64,000 nucleotides of DNA from Bradyrhizobium iriomotense (GTDB lineage Bacteria; Pseudomonadota; Alphaproteobacteria; Rhizobiales; Xanthobacteraceae). The notes below the pieces were generated by a model that was not told the origin of the DNA, did no database searches, and worked only from the letters and a program-made list of their open reading frames with translations. Below, piece by piece: positions 61,662 to 64,000 of this stretch. Position numbers and translations under genes: made by a program. The stretch lies in contig NZ_JAFCJZ010000025.1 in NCBI RefSeq assembly GCF_018130765.1, positions 62,001 to 126,000 of the forward strand. Direction: 5' to 3'. Within the stretch, counting starts at the first letter, position 1. The number at the start of each line of letters is the position of its first letter.

Positions 61662-61765
61662 CTGTCATTCCCCGCGAAGGCGGGGAATCCAGTACGCCGC
61701 GGCGTCTCGGTTAAATCACCTCTGTCACGGAGTACTGGATCGCCTGCCTTCGCGGGCGATGAGAG
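61662..61765. repeat. Palindromic repeat (GTCATTCCCCGCGAAGGCGGGGAATCCAGTA type)
   Basis: Left hairpin TTCCCCGCGAAGGCGGGGAA, then ATCCAGTACGCC pairing with GGAGTACTGGAT, and CCTTCGCGGGCGATGAGAG at the right. Between convergent genes. Confidence 0.8.
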
Positions 61766-61810
61766 GATTTGCTGGGTTAGCAGCGAAGCCTAAGACATAA
61801 GCAGGCGCCG

Positions 61811-62245
61811 TCACGGCGCGGCGATCAGATCCGACGCCGCAGCACACACCGTATCGGGTGATGCGATCTTCTCAGCAATGAAAGTGGCGGCCCGCTGGTC
61901 CTCGCCGAGATCAAAGACAAGAATCGGATTGTTGTAGACGAAGCCGCCATGTTCAGTCGCGATGACCCACCTGCGGCCGGCCGTCCAAAAGAAGTTGATG
62001 CGGCGAAACGGCAGACTCTCGAGCCAGACCACATCGGTGGCGTTAAAGCTTGTCCCTGGTTCCGCAATCTTGCCAAGTCTATCGTTTAATGACCTCAACA
62101 GTACCGACGGCACATGCTCAAACGGAACAGGAGCTGCTTGTCGAGGGGGGATGCAGGCCGGGGTGATGGCGTCCGCCATTACATTGTAAGCCACAGGCAG
62201 AACGAGCAGCAGCAATACGACTGCCAATCGCCTGGCCGTGATCAT
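61811..62245 (-). CDS. Hypothetical secreted or membrane-anchored protein
   Basis: 144 residues. N-terminal signal or anchor (RRLAVVLLLLVLPVAYNVMADA) and two cysteines (CIPPRQ, TVCAAASD) that could form a disulfide. A Trp/Phe-rich middle (VVWLESLPFRRINFFWTAGRRW). No family recognised. 24 bp downstream of the metalloprotease gene. Confidence 0.65.
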   Translation of the reverse strand: MITARRLAVVLLLLVLPVAYNVMADAITPACIPPRQAAPVPFEHVPSVLLRSLNDRLGKIAEPGTSFNATDVVWLESLPFRRINFFWTAGRRWVIATEHGGFVYNNPILVFDLGEDQRAATFIAEKIASPDTVCAAASDLIAAP

Positions 62246-62269
62246 CGCAAACGCCGTGGATGGACTCGC

Positions 62270-63025
62270 CTAATCCTCGACCCCATACCGGTGCAGATCG
62301 TTCCCGTGCGTATCGAGCCACTTCTTGGCGCGCTCCATCGACGGGCAGACTTTTCCGCAGACGCGCCAGAAGCGCGCCGAGTGATTCATTTCGACGAGAT
62401 GGGCGACCTCGTGGGCGGCGAGGTAATCGAGCACGTAGGGCGGCGCGAGGATCAGGCGCCAGGAGAACGACAGCGAGCCCGCCGAGGTGCAGGAGCCCCA
62501 GCGGCTGGACTGGTCGCGGATCGACAGGCGCTTGACCCTGACGCCGAGCTCGGCGGCATAGGCCTCCGCCGAACGCTGCAGGTCGCGGCGAGCCTCGCGC
62601 TTGAGGAAGTCATGGACGCGGCGGTCGGCATGTTCGAGGCCGCCGGCAACGCAGAGAATCTTTTCACCGCTGTCGCGCGTCTCGGTCCACACCGTGCCAC
62701 GGGTACCTGCGCGATGAACGATGCGATGGGGCGTACCGCGAAGCGGTATCACCGTGCCAGGCTGGAACGGTGCAGCCTTCGGCAGGCGGCCGAGACGTGC
62801 CGCAATCCAGGCGCCGTGACGCGTCGCGAAGTCTTTTGCCTCGGCCAACGTGCCGCGCGGCGGCATGGTGAGGATGGCTTCGCGATCGCTCGGATGAATT
62901 CTGAGCGTGTAGCGGCGCGCGCGTCTGTGCCGGCGCAATCGGATCGCAAAAAACTGCGATCCATGGGTGATGACGAGGGTCTTCGGTTCGTGGGGCCGCC
63001 GATAAAGGAGCGCGCGAGTGGCCAT
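62270..63025 (-). CDS. YgjP/DUF45 (M48-like) zinc metallopeptidase domain protein
   Basis: 251 residues from the ATG at 63025; the frame is open 67 codons further but without family content. The zinc site is AAHEVAHLVEMNHSARFW (HExxH), preceded by SIRDQSSRWGSCTSAGSLSF, the usual DUF45 layout. Function of the family is not settled; substrate unknown. Confidence 0.9.
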   Translation of the reverse strand: MATRALLYRRPHEPKTLVITHGSQFFAIRLRRHRRARRYTLRIHPSDREAILTMPPRGTLAEAKDFATRHGAWIAARLGRLPKAAPFQPGTVIPLRGTPHRIVHRAGTRGTVWTETRDSGEKILCVAGGLEHADRRVHDFLKREARRDLQRSAEAYAAELGVRVKRLSIRDQSSRWGSCTSAGSLSFSWRLILAPPYVLDYLAAHEVAHLVEMNHSARFWRVCGKVCPSMERAKKWLDTHGNDLHRYGVED

Positions 63026-63268
63026 GTCTGTCAGTCCGGGGGGCAGGAGTTCGCCCGGATTCTGCCATAACCACCGCCAGGGAAAGCGCTCGGCGCAAAA
63101 ACAAATCATTTGCCCAATATACAGGGGTTCTTCAGTCCGGGAGACCCTACAGACTGGGGTTGGAACCGGCTTTTTTCGCCCCCGCTGGACGCATGCGACA
63201 CCCCCAAGGGGTGAGGGCGGACTCACTCCTATAACGCTACCGTAATACCGCGAATCTGGAGGGAACTT
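63026..63268. other. Intergenic region upstream of the metallopeptidase gene
   Basis: About 240 bp with a lightly AT-rich section near 63100-63130 that may hold the metallopeptidase promoter. No ORF of value. Confidence 0.4.
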
Positions 63269-63295
63269 GCCCCTGCCGGAGGCTTCGGCAGGGGC
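63269..63295 (-). terminator. Stem-loop after the PHA depolymerase gene
   Basis: GCCCCTGCCG (63269-63278) and CGGCAGGGGC (63286-63295) are perfect 10-bp arms with a 7-nt loop, about 33 bp after the depolymerase stop. U tract weak. Confidence 0.55.
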
Positions 63296-63327
63296 TGAAA
63301 TTTCGACGGGAAAGCCGAAATCCGCGC

Positions 63328-64000
63328 TTATTCGGCCGCGAGAGCCTGCAAGCTCTTTGGATTCGCGGCCGAGACCATGAAGTCATGAATCCGCGGCACG
63401 ATTTCCGACTTGAAACGCGATCCGTTGAACACGCCGTAATGTCCGACGCCCTTCTGGACGTAATGAACGCGGCGATGATCGGGGATCGAACTGCACAATC
63501 CATGCGTTGCTTCGGTCTGACCGAGGCCGGAGATGTCGTCGTTCTCGCCTTCGACCGTCATCAACGCAACGCGCGTGACCTTGGAGGGATCGACGAGAGT
63601 TCCACGATGGGTCATCTCGCCCTTCGGCAGCGAGTGCTTCACGAAGACGGTGTCGACGGTCTGCAGGTAATATTCGGCGGAAAGATCCATCACCGCGAGA
63701 TATTCGTCGTAGAAGTCGCGGTGCTTGTCGACGAGATCGCCGTCGCCCTTCACCAGATTGGCGAACAGCTGCTTGTGCGCATCCATGTGGCGGTCGAGAT
63801 TCATGCTGATGAAGCCGTTGAGCTGCAGGAACCCCGGATAGACGTCGCGCATCATGCCCGGATGCGGGAACGGCACCTTGGTGATGACGTGGTTGCGGAA
63901 CCAGTCGATGCCGCGCTGCTGGGCGAGGTCGTTCACCCCGGTCGGATTACGGCGCGTATCAATCGGCCCGCCCATCAGCGTCATCGAGGTCGGCACGAAC
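63328..64000 (-). CDS. phaZ: Polyhydroxyalkanoate depolymerase (intracellular), C-terminal part, cut by the window edge
   Basis: About 224 C-terminal residues. The segment PTSMTLMGGPIDTRRNPT and NGFISMNLDRHMDAH are typical of intracellular PHB depolymerases; the acid and histidine of the catalytic site are likely in VEGENDDISGLGQ and KGVGHYGVFNGSRF. The nucleophile lies outside the window. It mobilises stored PHB granules. Confidence 0.9.
   Translation of the reverse strand, partial: FVPTSMTLMGGPIDTRRNPTGVNDLAQQRGIDWFRNHVITKVPFPHPGMMRDVYPGFLQLNGFISMNLDRHMDAHKQLFANLVKGDGDLVDKHRDFYDEYLAVMDLSAEYYLQTVDTVFVKHSLPKGEMTHRGTLVDPSKVTRVALMTVEGENDDISGLGQTEATHGLCSSIPDHRRVHYVQKGVGHYGVFNGSRFKSEIVPRIHDFMVSAANPKSLQALAAE

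Overview
The window is GC-rich chromosomal DNA from an alphaproteobacterium. The genus is most probably Bradyrhizobium. This is inferred from gene content (an amino acid:[carrier protein] ligase locus, hopanoid-type FPP synthase, pca genes, PHA depolymerase), codon bias and several families of short palindromic repeats typical of that group. No rRNA, tRNA, CRISPR array, IS element or prophage gene was recognised. Gene density is normal and the content is mostly core-like, with paralogous transport and signalling genes.

Layout. 1-2.4 kb: end of a HAD hydrolase, then the methionine-salvage pair mtnP-mtnA (minus strand). 2.6-6.5 kb: a carrier protein diverging from an acyl-CoA-dehydrogenase-like flavoprotein, an amino acid:[carrier protein] ligase and a GNAT-like protein; this is the most unusual unit here. 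6.7-9.6 kb: a four-PAS GGDEF-EAL protein. 9.8-12.9 kb: a tripartite tricarboxylate transporter (TctC-B-A). 13-14.6 kb: a MarR regulator diverging from an ABM monooxygenase and a cytochrome b561. 14.6-16.3 kb: an EAL protein with a ruined GGDEF motif. 17-20.7 kb: membrane protein, rpmF, mtgA, polyprenyl synthase, DUF1345. 20.7-26.3 kb: caspase-like protein, GFA protein, class A beta-lactamase, CPA1 antiporter. 26.5-31.6 kb: cell-wall amidase, TauD-like dioxygenase, ispG, DMT exporter, Zur-like Fur protein. 31.7-35 kb: MarR-EmrA-EmrB efflux operon. 35-38 kb: phosphotransferase and MCP. 38.2-41.8 kb: aromatic ring cleavage (pcaH-pcaG, a second intradiol dioxygenase, a pcaF-type thiolase). 42.2-44.9 kb: mutS. 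45-48.7 kb: soluble three-PAS chemoreceptor, membrane protein, OsmC. 48.8-51.6 kb: sulfonate/taurine-type ABC importer. 51.8-54.6 kb: glnD. 54.8-58.5 kb: Ogt, DUF1304 protein, two tandem paralogous branched-chain-type binding proteins. 58.6-64 kb: DUF1330, class A PBP, secreted hypothetical, YgjP/DUF45 metalloprotease, end of a PHA depolymerase.

Intergenic spaces hold about two dozen palindromic repeat units of roughly 60-160 bp in at least eight families. Most lie at gene 3' ends. Two lie inside apparent operons (tctC/tctB and the ABC importer), where they could affect mRNA processing or differential expression; in one of these the repeat edge supplies the next gene's Shine-Dalgarno sequence. 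Several perfect dyads near regulator or glnD starts look like operators.

All function calls come from reading translated sequence and recalled family motifs; no database search was run.
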